Positions 1 through 8,894 of a DNA stretch of 64,000 nt are shown here, one piece after another. Numbering within the stretch: the stretch's first letter is position 1; each line of letters begins with the position of its first letter. Location: NCBI GenBank assembly GCA_963702235.1, contig CAVPBZ010000022.1, positions 124,001 to 188,000 of the forward strand, in the 5' to 3' direction. Below the pieces are notes generated by a model. That model was not told the DNA's origin. It did not search any database and saw only the letters and a list, made by a program, of their open reading frames with translations. The DNA is from PALSA-505 sp963702235 (GTDB lineage Bacteria; Actinomycetota; Actinomycetes; Streptosporangiales; Streptosporangiaceae). Both the position numbers and the translations under genes were made by a program.

Positions 1-695
1 TTGCCGATGGCGGAGCCATTCGCCTGGGAATTGGTAAAGCTCACTGTGCCGAAATTGGCTAGGGGCAGGATGCCGCCCGAACCAGTGCAGCACGGCGCCT
101 CGACGATGACCTCCGCCGACGAGCGCTTGGCCGAAGACAGCGTCTTGGTCAAGGTGTGCGACCAGCCCTCGGTTGTGTCGGAAATCTTCAGCGCGAACCT
201 GCCGCCGCCGAGAGATGTCACGGAAGCGCTGAAGTTATCGCCCGGCCTGACCGTACTGCTGAAGTTATGCGAAGGTCCCGGATACATTTCCCACCAGGCG
301 TAATAGACGGGCGTCGAGCCCGAACAGTCCGCCTCGCTGCCCGTCTGCTCGACGGTCGAGCTGCTGTACCCGTCCAGGCCCACCCAGAACGACGAGTACT
401 GACTGCCAGATGAGCAGTGCGCGGTTGGCTGCACCCAGCTGGCCGAGACGCTGCTGAACGCGCCCGTGCCGCCGGTGGCCGCATAGCCCGACCAGTTCGA
501 GCTGGTCACGGTGTTCGGGGCACGGCCGTGCGCCCCGAACGGCGTGGTCAGGTGCCGGGCCAGCCCGCCCGGTTGAACCACGAGGTGTCGTGAACGGGTG
601 GTGCCGATTGACGCCGAGGCTGCGCCGGTGGCCGCCAGCATCGAACCGCCGACCAGGGCGAGCGTCGCCACAGGTATGCACCATTTCCGTAGCAT
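1..695 (-). CDS. Secreted G1-family (eqolisin-like) glutamic endopeptidase, 3' end cut by window edge
   Basis: Translating the minus strand from the ATG at 695 gives an open frame of 231 codons that runs off the left edge. A consensus ribosome site (AAAGGAG) lies 6 bases upstream of the ATG. Residues 1-28 form a Sec signal peptide ending in an AxA-type site. The mature part has the hallmark blocks of the peptidase G1/A4 family: SSNWSGY near residue 65, FWVGLDG near 103 followed by EQTG, which holds the predicted catalytic Gln117, then YYAWWEMYP near 131, and AEVIVE holding the predicted catalytic Glu199. Family knowledge gives a Gln/Glu dyad acting as an acid endopeptidase outside the cell. 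The C-terminus is missing only because of the window boundary. The assignment rests on motif order, so the family is fairly sure and the substrate is unknown. Confidence 0.8.
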   Translation of the reverse strand, partial: MLRKWCIPVATLALVGGSMLAATGAASASIGTTRSRHLVVQPGGLARHLTTPFGAHGRAPNTVTSSNWSGYAATGGTGAFSSVSASWVQPTAHCSSGSQYSSFWVGLDGYSSSTVEQTGSEADCSGSTPVYYAWWEMYPGPSHNFSSTVRPGDNFSASVTSLGGGRFALKISDTTEGWSHTLTKTLSSAKRSSAEVIVEAPCCTGSGGILPLANFGTVSFTNSQANGSAIG

Positions 696-1154
696 TCGTA
701 CTCCTTTACTGTCTTTTTGGCCATTTTCTGGCCTATCAGCGGGTTCTCAGCTCCTTTCTCCCGCTCTATGACAGTTACTCGCACAAGCTGCTGGTTGAGC
801 GTAATATAGGATTGTAAGCAAAGTAAAGGTAGGCATTTCGAGATTTCACCCGCTCTTCACGGCGGCTCGCCGCCACGGAGGTCGTGGACTGCAGCCGCTG
901 GCGCGCTAGCGAGACTTGCGCGGTCGGCGGTGGAAGGTCTGCGGCTGGTCGTGACGGCGGCCGGGAGCCTCACCATTGCCGGCAGCGGGATGTTCATCAG
1001 CCGATGGCTCAGACGCTTGAGCGCCAGCGTGAAGACCCGCGGCCCGAAGCTGCGAGCTACCCGGGCCGGACCCTCGGGGAACTCCTCCTGCGCGGAAGCC
1101 CGGTACGATACGCGTGCGAGCCGGCCGATGCAGCAGGACCGCTGTTCTGGCCGC
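696..1154. other. Gene-free interval, AT-rich leader of the peptidase gene
   Basis: No convincing coding frame is seen. Bases 700-840 are AT-rich for this genome and form the long 5' region of the leftward peptidase gene. A small GGCGGC/GCCGCC hairpin lies at 861-874. The rest is ordinary GC-rich DNA leading up to the tRNA. A hydrophobic stretch can be read rightward around 940-1010, but it lacks a start context and is not called. Confidence 0.4.
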
Positions 1155-1228
<74 letters not shown>

Positions 1229-1888
1229 GCCGAAACCCCAGGTCAAACCTCGTGCCCTCCAGAGGCCGAGCCGCGATCACGACCCCTCTTGCGTGCCCGC
1301 CGCGTGCCCGATCGCCCCTTGGCAGAACCCTTCCGCCGGGCCGGGGCGAACACCTCCTCATGACCGCGGCAATCGCTTGGTCCCGTCCCCTCGTCGCGTG
1401 CGACGCAACGCACACTCGGCCAGCTAGCCGCAGACGAGCAGCCGCACGCCAGTCAACAACGCGCAGTGCCGAATTGAGCTGTATTTAGATCAAGCGGCGC
1501 CGGGGTCCGGCGCTCCCCGCGCCGGGCTCTGCCTTGGCGAGGCCCATCCGGCGCGCCCGCGCCGTCCCAGGCCGCATGGTTGCACTTGTCCGGCTGGCTC
1601 GCTCGTCACGCGGGCGGTCCAGTCGCGGCCGTCTTCCTCGCCTCCATTGTCCAGCGCGCGGCCAGCGCCTCAATGCCGCATGTCGGCGTCGCTGGCGCGA
1701 TCGGCTGCGCCGAGCATTGACCCGCAGGCCACCCACACGGGCTCGGGCAGCTACGAGGAGGACGGGGCAGACCAAGCCTGGAGCAGCACGGGCGGGCCTT
1801 GCAACCTGATGCGGTCTGCGCGGCATCTATATGAGTGGCAGCATGTTTTAGCCCACGGAGCCGGGCGACCTTGAGGAACGGTGGTGGT
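1229..1888. other. Gene-free interval downstream of tRNA-Gly
   Basis: About 660 bases lie between the tRNA and the sigma factor. Several open frames exist on both strands, but their codon usage and composition look like GC-rich noise. An imperfect inverted GGCGCCGGGG/CCCCGCGCC motif lies near 1497-1530 and could act as a hairpin. Nothing here is recognised as an integrase or other tRNA-targeted element. Confidence 0.4.
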
Positions 1889-2428
1889 GTGACATCCGCG
1901 GAGGAGTTCACCGAGTTCGCAGCGGTCGCATCGCCGCGGCTGCGGCGGGCGGCTTTCCTGCTGTGCGGCGACTGGCATACGGCAGAAGACCTCGCCCAGA
2001 CGGCGCTGGCCAAAGTGTTTGTCTCCTGGCGCAAGATCACCCGGCAAGACGCAGCGCACGCCTACGCCACGCGCACGCTGGTGAACACCTACCTCGCCGA
2101 CAAGCGCCGCAAGCGCCCCGCAGAGGTGCTCACCGGCAAGTCGCCCGAGCGCCTAGTCGAGCCGCCGCCACCCGAGGCACGAGTCGTAGTGCTCGACGCG
2201 CTCGCCACCCTCCCGGCCAAGGCCCGCGCGGTCGTGGTGCTGCGCTACTGGGCGGACCTGAGCGTGGAGCAGGTGGCGGACATGCTCGGCTGCTCGCCGG
2301 GCACCGTGAAGAGCCAGAGCGCCCGGGCCCTAGACAAGCTGCGAGCAGCGCTCGGCGGGGCAATCAGCGACGGACCGCAAGGCCAGCCGCCAGAAGCGCA
2401 ATACGAGACGGACACCCGACATGGATGA
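1889..2428 (+). CDS. SigE-family ECF RNA polymerase sigma factor
   Basis: The product of 179 residues is an ECF-type sigma-70 factor of the small SigE-like group. It has region 2 (RLRRAAFLLCGDWHTAEDLA, near residues 14-40) for -10 recognition and core binding. Region 4, near 110-160, has a helix-turn-helix running through SVEQVADMLGCSPGTVKSQ. The GTG at 1889 is chosen as start because GAGGAAC at 1873-1879 is well placed. An upstream start at 1835 would add a basic, non-conserved leader. The stop overlaps the next gene by 8 bases, so the two are translationally coupled and almost certainly function together. No classical zinc-binding anti-sigma gene follows, so the propeller protein is the obvious partner candidate; that is inference. 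Confidence 0.88.
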   Translation: MTSAEEFTEFAAVASPRLRRAAFLLCGDWHTAEDLAQTALAKVFVSWRKITRQDAAHAYATRTLVNTYLADKRRKRPAEVLTGKSPERLVEPPPPEARVVVLDALATLPAKARAVVVLRYWADLSVEQVADMLGCSPGTVKSQSARALDKLRAALGGAISDGPQGQPPEAQYETDTRHG

Positions 2429-3689
2429 GATAGCTCTGCGCAAGCTGCTAGACAGCGCCTTGGACGGCGAGCCGCCTCTCGGGCCCATCGCGCAGAACTC
2501 GCTGCTGGCTGGCATCAAGCGCCGCCGCCGCCGGGTCCGAGCCGCCGCCGGGAGCGTGGCCGCTGCTGCGGCCATCGCGGTCGCCATCCCGGCGGGCATC
2601 GGGGCTCTCGGCCATGCTCCAGGGCCAGTAACAGGGCACCGGGCGGCTGCTTCGGCGGTCTACTTCGCCTACGTCCCCGACTTCGTCAAACCAGGCACGC
2701 CCAGCACGGTCATCCCGATCAGCACGACCACCAGCACGGCCGGGAAGCCGATCCGCCTGCGCGGCCTGTTCGGCGCCGTCGCGATCACCCCGGACGGGAA
2801 AACCCTCTACGCCGCCGGCCAGAACACGGTCGTCCCGATCAGCACCGCCACCAAAACGGCCGGGAAGCCGATCCGCCTCGGCGGCGGCCCCCGCACACCC
2901 TTTGGCATCGCGATCACCCCGGACGGGAAGACCGCCTACGCCGTCGGCCTCTGGGGCCCGATCATCCCGATCAGCACGGCCACCGACACGCCAGGCAAGC
3001 CGATCCGCATCCCGATCGGGGCTGGTTCCCTCGGTCCGATCGCGTTCACCCCGGACGCGAAGACCGCCTACGTCCTCCACTCAGTCCCCAAGGGCCCTGG
3101 CACGATCACCCCGATCAACACGGCCACCAACACCGCTGGCAAGCCGATCCGCGTCGGCCCCGGCGGCCTGGGCTTGTCGATCGCGGTCACCCCGGACGGG
3201 AGGACCGCCTATGTCGCGGGCTCGGGTACGGTCACCCCGATCAACACGGCCACCAACACGGCCGGGAAGCCAATCCGCATCGGCCCCGGCGCCGGCCCGA
3301 TCGCAGTCACCCCGGACGGGAAGACCCTCTACGTCGCGGGCTCGGGTACGGTCACCCCGATCAACACGGCCACCAACACGGCCGGGAAGCCAATCCGCAT
3401 CGGCGTCAACGCCGATCAGATCGCGATCACCCCAGATGGCACGACCCTCTACGTCGCCAGCACCGGGACTATGGGCGCGGTCGTCCCGATCAGCACCGCC
3501 ACCAACACCGCCGGGAACCCGATCCGCATCGGAGCCGGTGTCACCATCGCGATCACGCCAGACGGGAAGACCCTCTACGCCGCCACTGTGAACAAGGTCA
3601 TCCCGATCAGCACCGCCACCAACACGCCCGGCAAGCCCATCCGTATCCCGATCCGCGGCGCCCACCCGTTCCCCGTGATCACACCCTGA
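2421..3689 (+). CDS. Membrane-anchored beta-propeller (YVTN-like repeat) protein coupled to the sigma factor
   Basis: The 422-residue protein begins with a cytosolic segment (1-38) ending in a basic run, then one hydrophobic segment (about 41-65, alanine-rich), then an exported domain. That domain is built of about nine repeats of roughly 38-40 residues with the pattern TPDGKTLYVAG...ITPINTATNTAGKPIRIG. This is typical of YVTN/NHL-like beta-propellers. Two repeats are identical over 72 bases at DNA level (3213-3284 and 3333-3404). The gene starts inside the sigma factor gene (8-base overlap). The layout of a short inner tail, one membrane pass and an outer sensor-like propeller fits a sigma-controlling membrane protein. 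However, no recognised anti-sigma domain is visible in the 38-residue tail. The alternative is a surface protein merely co-transcribed with the sigma factor. Confidence 0.8.
   Translation: MDEIALRKLLDSALDGEPPLGPIAQNSLLAGIKRRRRRVRAAAGSVAAAAAIAVAIPAGIGALGHAPGPVTGHRAAASAVYFAYVPDFVKPGTPSTVIPISTTTSTAGKPIRLRGLFGAVAITPDGKTLYAAGQNTVVPISTATKTAGKPIRLGGGPRTPFGIAITPDGKTAYAVGLWGPIIPISTATDTPGKPIRIPIGAGSLGPIAFTPDAKTAYVLHSVPKGPGTITPINTATNTAGKPIRVGPGGLGLSIAVTPDGRTAYVAGSGTVTPINTATNTAGKPIRIGPGAGPIAVTPDGKTLYVAGSGTVTPINTATNTAGKPIRIGVNADQIAITPDGTTLYVASTGTMGAVVPISTATNTAGNPIRIGAGVTIAITPDGKTLYAATVNKVIPISTATNTPGKPIRIPIRGAHPFPVITP
3213..3404 (+). repeat. 120-bp-period tandem repeat within the propeller gene
   Basis: Bases 3213-3284 and 3333-3404 are identical over 72 positions at an exact 120-base offset. 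Flanking repeats are more diverged. This is recent internal duplication of one propeller blade and a likely site of copy-number change. Confidence 0.85.
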
Positions 3690-4188
3690 CCTGCGCGGCA
3701 GCAAGACCATCACCCGGTCAGCCCTGGCAGCCACCGAGGGCCATCCGGGCGGGCAACCTGCCCAATCCTACGGAGCAGAGGGTCGCCGGACAGCAGCGGT
3801 GACAGCAACGGCACCACACAACCACTCCATGAGGCTCGCCGTGACCGCCGACTGTGGTGAGGTCGGGGCCGACGCGCGTGAGCAGCACGCCGCTTGATCA
3901 GGCTTTGAGCGGTGCATCCTCAGGGGAGGGAGGAATCATAAGCAACATCGAAGGCAGTCACTTCGAGCAACCGTCACCTATCCCACTGGGCATAAGCGTG
4001 CGCACTGGAGGGCCAGTTGAGAGAAAGGGGCGGCCAGGTCTCGGCACTCTTCTCGCCGTGGGTAGCAGCGCTGCTGATCTTCCGGCTGCGGCCATCCTGG
4101 GCATTCCCCCACTCCGCGATCCCACGTCACGCCCTGCACGCGTAGCCAAGTACCGGCGTACAGTGATCACCGCAGTTATCCGCCGGGG
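3690..4188. other. Gene-free interval
   Basis: About 500 bases lie between the propeller gene and the next weak coding signal. Open frames on both strands here have mixed codon positions and no recognisable domain. No repeat or hairpin stands out. Confidence 0.35.
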
Positions 4189-4829
4189 GTGCCGACCCTG
4201 CCCCCGTCCAGCGCGCATATTGTCGCCTGCTTCGCCGACCTCGCGCAGGCCGCGGCAAAGGGATTCCCGCTGCCAGTGCCGCACGGGACTCTGGTTGTGC
4301 ACGGTGTCTTCCTGCTGCCTACGGGAAAGGTGATGATGGCACAGTGCCGAACTGTGGCCCGAATACTCGGCTTTGAGGTGCCGTGCCCGGCTTTCTCCCC
4401 GGTTTCGGCCAGCACCCCTTTGCAACTGCCCAACTGCGGGACCGTCAGCGCATGCCTGTGGCAGGCAACCACGCCTCCGGCGTTCCGGCGCTTCATATTC
4501 GAGGAAGTCGGTTTCGCCGTACCACCGGGCTACCACGGCATCAGCGGCGCGCCGGACGGCACTTCGTGATGCTTGCGGTGCAGGCCCGCGCTGTTCGGGC
4601 ATCCACCGGGGACGTTGAGGTGTTCTGCCTGGACCAGCCTGCGATCCGGAAGGTCACGATCGAGCGGGACCAGGGGACGGTGGTGGCCTGCCCGCAGGGC
4701 AGCGCCCAGACGTCCGGGCACGTGCTGCTGCGCTGGGTCCACAACGGCGTCTTGGTCGCGGTGAGTTTCAGCGGCCCGCCCGGAGGTACGAACGAGGACC
4801 GGGGTCTAGGTTCGCAGGGACTCGCGTGA
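4189..4829 (+). pseudogene. Hypothetical protein gene apparently split by one frameshift
   Basis: Two open frames sit end to end with GC-biased third positions. The first runs from GTG 4189 to the TGA at 4567-4569 (126 codons). The second starts at ATG 4569, within TGATG, and runs to 4829 (86 codons). Reading through the junction in the second frame continues smoothly (...FVMLAVQARAVRAS...). The two are therefore more simply one gene broken by an indel just before 4567 than two coupled genes. The second half has a beta-strand-rich look with two cysteines. I do not recognise the family. The alternative reading is a genuinely coupled pair of small genes. Confidence 0.4.
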
Positions 4830-5382
4830 TCGTACTCAGCTCATGCGGTCAGCGGCGGGCGGCACCGCAGGGGATGGGCAGAGATCATGACCGCGATCAG
4901 GGCACCGCGCGCCGTGCCTCGCCAGCGCGCCTCGCCACATAATGGGCTGCCTGAGCTTGTGCCCTATGTGTATGGCGAGCAGACGCGCCGTAATACCTAT
5001 GCCGGGCGTATAGCTCAGCGAAATGTCGATGGATGGTGGCTGCTACCTGCCGCCTTGCGAGCGGAACTCACTCGGACCGCAAGACGGCAACGATGACGGC
5101 AACCCGGACCACCCGGAGCGCCCCTGAGCAAATCCGCTGCTTCCGATCACGCTCGCCGTTCCCCGGCTACCTGCCCCCCACTTCGTCGTCAGTGGGCACA
5201 TGGTGGTGCTCGAGTTCGGCATTGTCAGGATCGCCGGGCAATAGCGTGACCGGTCGGCAGCGAAGACCTGGATCTGCGTCCTGGCCTGGACCGGGCAGCA
5301 CCGCCAGGCCGAGGAACGCCAGCATCACCACGGCAAAGTCACTGATGCTCGCGGCCGCTAAATTTAGCCACCGCCCCGGCGG
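4830..5382. other. Interval with no firm gene; possible 52-codon ORF on the minus strand
   Basis: No gene is clearly supported. A leftward ORF from ATG 5325 to the stop at 5167 could encode 52 residues. It begins with a short hydrophobic stretch (MLAFLGLAVLPGPG) and ends in an acidic, His-rich tail. Codon bias is plausible, but there is no good ribosome site and no recognised family. A 69-codon rightward frame at 4887 looks spurious. Confidence 0.25.
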
Positions 5383-6573
5383 TCAGAAGTACTGCGCGGC
5401 GAGGGGAACGAGGTTCCCTGCCGAACTGTCCGCCCAGGCGCCGACCGCGGTGCAGTCGGCGACGCTGGGACACGACACGCTGCTCAGGGCGCTTACCGCG
5501 GCGCCGGATGGCTGCCCCGGGTTGTCCAGGGCCCAGGACGAGCCGTTCCAGATCTCAGCCAGGTCGCTCGTCGCGGTCTGCGTCGTGGCCCCCCCGACCG
5601 CGATGCACAGGTCGGCCGCCGGGCAGGACACGCCGCCCAGCCCGGTGTTGACCGCCCCGGCCGGGTTAGGTGTGCTCTGCTGCGTCCAGCTCGTGCCGTC
5701 CCAGCGCTCGGCCAGGGAGACGACGGCACCGCCGGTGAAATAGTAGCCGGTGGCGGTGCACGCGGTGGTGGCCGTGCACGACACCGCTTGGAGGTTGCTC
5801 TGGCTGCCGCCGCTGGGGTCGGGCGGGCTCAGCAGCGCCCAGCTCGTGCCGTTCCAGACCTCGGCCAGCATGTCGCTGGTGGGGGCGGAGACGGCACCTA
5901 CAGCAACGCACGAGGCGGCGGAGGCGCAGGATACGGCGTTGAACCGGCTCTTCGTAGCCCCGCTGGGCTCGGGCGTGGCCCGGAGATTCCAGCTGCTGCC
6001 GTTCCAGCGCTCGGCGAGCAGGAACTGGTGGTGTGTATTCCGGGAGAACCATCCCACGGCCATGCATCGGGTCGCCGACCTGCAGGCGACGCCGGTCAGG
6101 GAGGCGTGCGTCGCGCCCGCCGGGTCGGGGGTGCCCTGGGCCGTCCAGGTCGAGCCGTTCCAGACCGCGGCCAGCGTCAGGGAGACGTTGGGATTCCCTG
6201 TGACCATGTCACCTACCGCCACGCAGTCGGTGCGGGACAGGCAGGCCACCGCGTTCAGGCTGGTCTTCGGGGCGTTGGGGATGTTCAGGAGCCGCCAGGT
6301 GCTGCCGTTCCAGCGCTCCGCGAACGCCGTGTTCAGGCTGGTGCCGGTCTCCTCGCTGCCGACCGCGAGGCAGGCGCTGGGAGCAGAGCACGACACGCCG
6401 GTGAGGTTGCTCACGATCGACCCTGGCGGGGTCGGTGGGCTCTGCAGGTGCCAGCTCGGCGCGGAGACGTGCGGCCCGCTGCCAGCCTGCGCGCCCGGAG
6501 CCAGCCCGACCAGCATGGCCACCGCCATGCTCCCGATGAGCACCAAGCGCGAGCCACGTGCCATCTCCCGCAT
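5383..6573 (-). CDS. Secreted repeat protein, predicted beta-propeller with CxAVG...WNGSxW repeats
   Basis: The 396-residue protein has a Sec signal peptide (residues 1-30, ending AQA) and then about seven repeats of 50-57 residues. Each carries a Cys-containing block such as SCSAPSACLAVG followed by AERWNGSTWRLL and a Pro-rich turn. Two cysteines per repeat suggest a disulfide in each blade, consistent with an extracellular protein. The ATG at 6573 is preferred over 6603 and 6564 because a purine-rich GGGGGTGGG precedes it. A broken relative lies at 42195. Such proteins are common in actinomycete secretomes and their role is unknown. No operon partner is visible. Confidence 0.8.
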   Translation of the reverse strand: MREMARGSRLVLIGSMAVAMLVGLAPGAQAGSGPHVSAPSWHLQSPPTPPGSIVSNLTGVSCSAPSACLAVGSEETGTSLNTAFAERWNGSTWRLLNIPNAPKTSLNAVACLSRTDCVAVGDMVTGNPNVSLTLAAVWNGSTWTAQGTPDPAGATHASLTGVACRSATRCMAVGWFSRNTHHQFLLAERWNGSSWNLRATPEPSGATKSRFNAVSCASAASCVAVGAVSAPTSDMLAEVWNGTSWALLSPPDPSGGSQSNLQAVSCTATTACTATGYYFTGGAVVSLAERWDGTSWTQQSTPNPAGAVNTGLGGVSCPAADLCIAVGGATTQTATSDLAEIWNGSSWALDNPGQPSGAAVSALSSVSCPSVADCTAVGAWADSSAGNLVPLAAQYF

Positions 6574-6821
6574 GAACCCACCCCCAGGATGGATCAATAA
6601 CATGCTTGTCGCGGATTGCGCCGATTTTTACCGCATCGGCACCGTACCACGTTCGCGGGCTGGCCCCGCTGGCTGATCGCACGGGCACGGTGCCGGTCAA
6701 GGCGCCCGGGGGCGGGCGATTATTTTTGCGCTGAGGCCAGTCTTATCTACCGAGGGCCTGCTGGGGTTGCGCCGCAACCAGTCGGGCGGGCACTGCCGAT
6801 GCCGCGATGGGAGAGATGCCG
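6574..6821. other. Promoter-side interval with a short hairpin
   Basis: About 250 bases lie between the divergent propeller gene and the PPOX remnant. It contains GCCGAT (6620-6625) paired with ATCGGC (6635-6640), part of the 13-mer GCCGATTTTTACC that recurs at 35388 and 58300. No gene is seen. Confidence 0.5.
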
Positions 6822-7099
6822 ATGCCTGCGCCAGTCACCACGTTCGACCAGCGATACAGCGATCCGATGCGGTGCGGGCGACCGACGACGCCGTGCTCAC
6901 CCGCGTCGCCGGGGCCTTCGCCGCCAAGTGGGACGGGCGGTGGCAGTTCACCGCTCGCCATGGCTGTTTCCGCGACCTGGATGGCCGTGGTGAGGCGATG
7001 GTGTTCTCGGTCGCGCCGGTCAAGGTGTTCGCCTATGCCAAGGGTGATCCGTTCGGTGCTACGACGCACAGGTTCCGGCGTGGTGGGCAGAGCCGGTGA
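6822..7099 (+). pseudogene. Pyridoxamine 5'-phosphate oxidase-family (PPOX) remnant with internal deletion
   Basis: The first codons from ATG 6822 (ribosome site GGGAGAG) read MPAPVTTFDQRYSDP, which resembles the N-terminus of short PPOX/F420-type oxidoreductases. The family's conserved middle is missing. A different frame then takes over (about 6850-7099) with a typical PPOX C-terminal part, including AAKWDGRW and VFSVAPVKVFAYAKG, ending at TGA 7097-7099. The join changes frame, so an internal deletion has removed the substrate- and flavin-binding core. The product cannot be functional. Its stop overlaps the GTG of the next remnant, preserving the original operon junction. Confidence 0.65.
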
Positions 7100-7176
7100 G
7101 GGCAGTTGCGATCACCGGCGGCCGCACTGCGGCCGTGGTGGACATCGCCCGTCCGGCCCCGGCCGCGGGTGAGGTG
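7096..7176 (+). pseudogene. N-terminal scrap of a zinc-type alcohol dehydrogenase (MDR family)
   Basis: Starting at GTG 7096, inside the stop of the PPOX remnant, 27 codons read MRAVAITGGRTAAVVDIARP and onward to GEV. This is the characteristic first beta-strand block of medium-chain zinc alcohol dehydrogenases. Similarity ends abruptly near 7176, and no catalytic or NAD-binding part follows. The gene was evidently truncated by a deletion or replacement whose right edge is not identifiable. Confidence 0.5.
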
Positions 7177-7545
7177 CAGCCGGACAGACGTATCGTGATA
7201 ACGGCAGGGGTGGCTAGCGATGCCCTGGTTGGACACGCGAAGATAGAGCCCGGTAAACATGTTCTGGCACGTATAAGGGTTAGTTCGATAGCGCATAGGT
7301 AGCGCCACCAGACGTATGCTCGAACGCGAAATAGTCGTGTCCAGAGCATTACACCGAATGAATGCGGCCGTGCCGTTGGGAGTATTCCCGGGGAACGTCT
7401 TGAGACTTGGGTTCGAACTTGGTGTCGTATGATTTGGCGCCGAAACGGGATTTACCGGAACGGACGCGGGACGGCCAGAAAGATGTCGAGCCGGAAGCTA
7501 CGGCCGTAAGCCACCATGTCGTGATTCGTCCGGCCAAGCTTCCGG
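7177..7545. other. Interval of less GC-rich DNA after the truncated dehydrogenase
   Basis: Around 370 bases have visibly lower GC than their surroundings, especially at 7180-7480. A leftward frame ending near 7349 is open, but neither its codon use nor its sequence is recognised. The drop in GC right at the truncation point suggests inserted or foreign DNA, but no inverted repeats or transposase piece is seen. Confidence 0.35.
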
Positions 7546-8286
7546 TCAGGGGTGCGCCAGCTGGCTGAGATCGGCAATCTGGCTGGCGGGGGGCGGGGGC
7601 GGGATGGTCACGCTGTTCCACTTCGTGTAGTCGATGCGGTCCGAGCCGGTCATCAGCCGCAGCAGATAGGGCCTGCCGTGAGCCGCTATGTAGGCTGTGG
7701 CACCGTCGGCGCTCAGCTCCCACGCGGGCTGGCGGTCCACGGTTACGGTACGGACATAGGGCAACTGCGCCAAAGCAGCCAGCGAACCTGACGTGCGTTC
7801 CACCAGGGCAGACCATGCCGCCCCGCCCAGGAGTGTCTTGGATTGCCGGGCGGATATTTTCAGGTACTTGTCGCACACGACCGCACAGGCCGCTGACGGA
7901 AGGTTCATAGCCTTCAGGTCACGGGCCGTGACCTTGATGTACGCATGACCTCGCGTCACCAGCATGGTGATAGGCGCGTTCTTATAGGAGAGCTGTCCGT
8001 AGAGGTCGTTAGAACGAGTCAGGCTGACATTGTTCCGGGTGTTGCCGTGCCCCTGCTCGACGGTCACGGTCTCGTGCACGCTCTTGGCGTTCGCTATTGC
8101 GGATTTCATTTGCGCGGCCAGCGTCGCCGCGGCGGGAGGGGCCCCGATGGAGGCCGGCGCGCTCGAGCCGGACGCGGCTCCTGACGACGGCGGGGCCGAG
8201 ATCGTCCCAGAGCTGCCACCGCCGCAGGCCGTCACGAGCATCGTGGTCATCACGGCCGCCGCAGCGGCCCACCGGCGCACCTTCAT
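7546..8286 (-). CDS. Lipoprotein, possibly LppX/LprG-like fold
   Basis: The 246-residue protein starts at ATG 8286, behind a strong GGGAGGAAGAT site. It has a lipoprotein signal with lipobox LVTAC at residues about 18-22, then a Ser/Ala/Pro-rich linker to about residue 50. The mature domain alternates beta strands (for example SNDLYGQLSYKN and HAYIKVTARDLK) and ends in a Pro-rich tail. This is the general look of actinobacterial LolA/LppX-type lipid-carrier lipoproteins. That similarity is by pattern only, with no diagnostic motif. It probably sits on the outer face of the cytoplasmic membrane. It appears monocistronic. A longer frame reaches 8433 but lacks a start site. Confidence 0.75.
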   Translation of the reverse strand: MKVRRWAAAAAVMTTMLVTACGGGSSGTISAPPSSGAASGSSAPASIGAPPAAATLAAQMKSAIANAKSVHETVTVEQGHGNTRNNVSLTRSNDLYGQLSYKNAPITMLVTRGHAYIKVTARDLKAMNLPSAACAVVCDKYLKISARQSKTLLGGAAWSALVERTSGSLAALAQLPYVRTVTVDRQPAWELSADGATAYIAAHGRPYLLRLMTGSDRIDYTKWNSVTIPPPPPASQIADLSQLAHP

Positions 8287-8465
8287 ATCTTCCTCCCAGG
8301 CAGAAGGCGCTGCCCCGGGGATGGAATCGCGGGCGCCATCACCCAGCCGCGCAGACGGCTCATGATAGGGAACCGGCGCGCGCGAAGGACTCCCGGTCCG
8401 CTGGCGGAGGCGACGATCAGCCGGCCAGAGCATCGGCGGGAAGAATCGGCGGGAAGACTGGGATC

Positions 8466-8817
8466 GTGATCCGTCTTCCCGAGCCGCCCCGCCTCGTGTG
8501 GCCGACGGTCAGAGTGCGGACCTCATACCTGGTGGGCGAGCAGGCCGATTGCCTGCTCGAGGGCACGCCGACCGACTGGCTGGGACCGGCCAGCGAGAAC
8601 TTCGCTGGCCCCGTGGCGCCGCCAGGGGCACGCCACCCGGATGCTGGCGGCCGGGCTGGTGGAATGCCGCGAGCTCGGCATCGGCCAGGTCCTGCTGACC
8701 TGCGGCCGGGGCAACGAGCCGTCGCGCAAGGTGATCCTGGCGAACGGCGGCCTACCAGATGGCCGGAAGGGCGACGAGGACCGGTTCTGGATCAGGATCG
8801 GCCAGGCCGGCTCGTAG
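8466..8817 (+). pseudogene. GNAT acetyltransferase remnant, internally deleted and frameshifted
   Basis: From GTG 8466 the frame reads an N-terminal GNAT-like block (LVWPTVRVRTSYLVGEQAD and following residues) up to about 8630. The acetyl-CoA site region (V/I-x-x-x-x-R/Q-G-x-G/A) is lost apart from RQGHATRML, which reappears in another frame. The C-terminal GNAT signature (ELGIGQVLLTCGRGNEPSRK, then VILANGG) continues to the TAG at 8815. An indel and a deletion between the two parts make it non-functional. Confidence 0.6.
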
Positions 8818-8847
8818 CGCCAGGGCAGTCCGAGACCGGACATGGTT

Positions 8848-8875
8848 AGCCCCCGCTGGCCAGCCAGCGGAGGCT
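8848..8875 (-). terminator. Strong hairpin downstream of the 16-codon ORF
   Basis: AGCCCCCGCTGGC pairs with GCCAGCGGAGGCT across a two-base loop, 12 of 13 positions. It lies 19 bases beyond the stop of the short minus-strand ORF. There is no U tract, as is usual for actinomycete terminators. Confidence 0.5.
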
Positions 8876-8894
8876 CGATCAGGGTGGTTCGAAG

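Noticed and set aside
3854..4333. Possible 159-residue rightward gene
   Set aside because: It has no ribosome site, poor codon bias and overlap with the better-supported frame at 4189.
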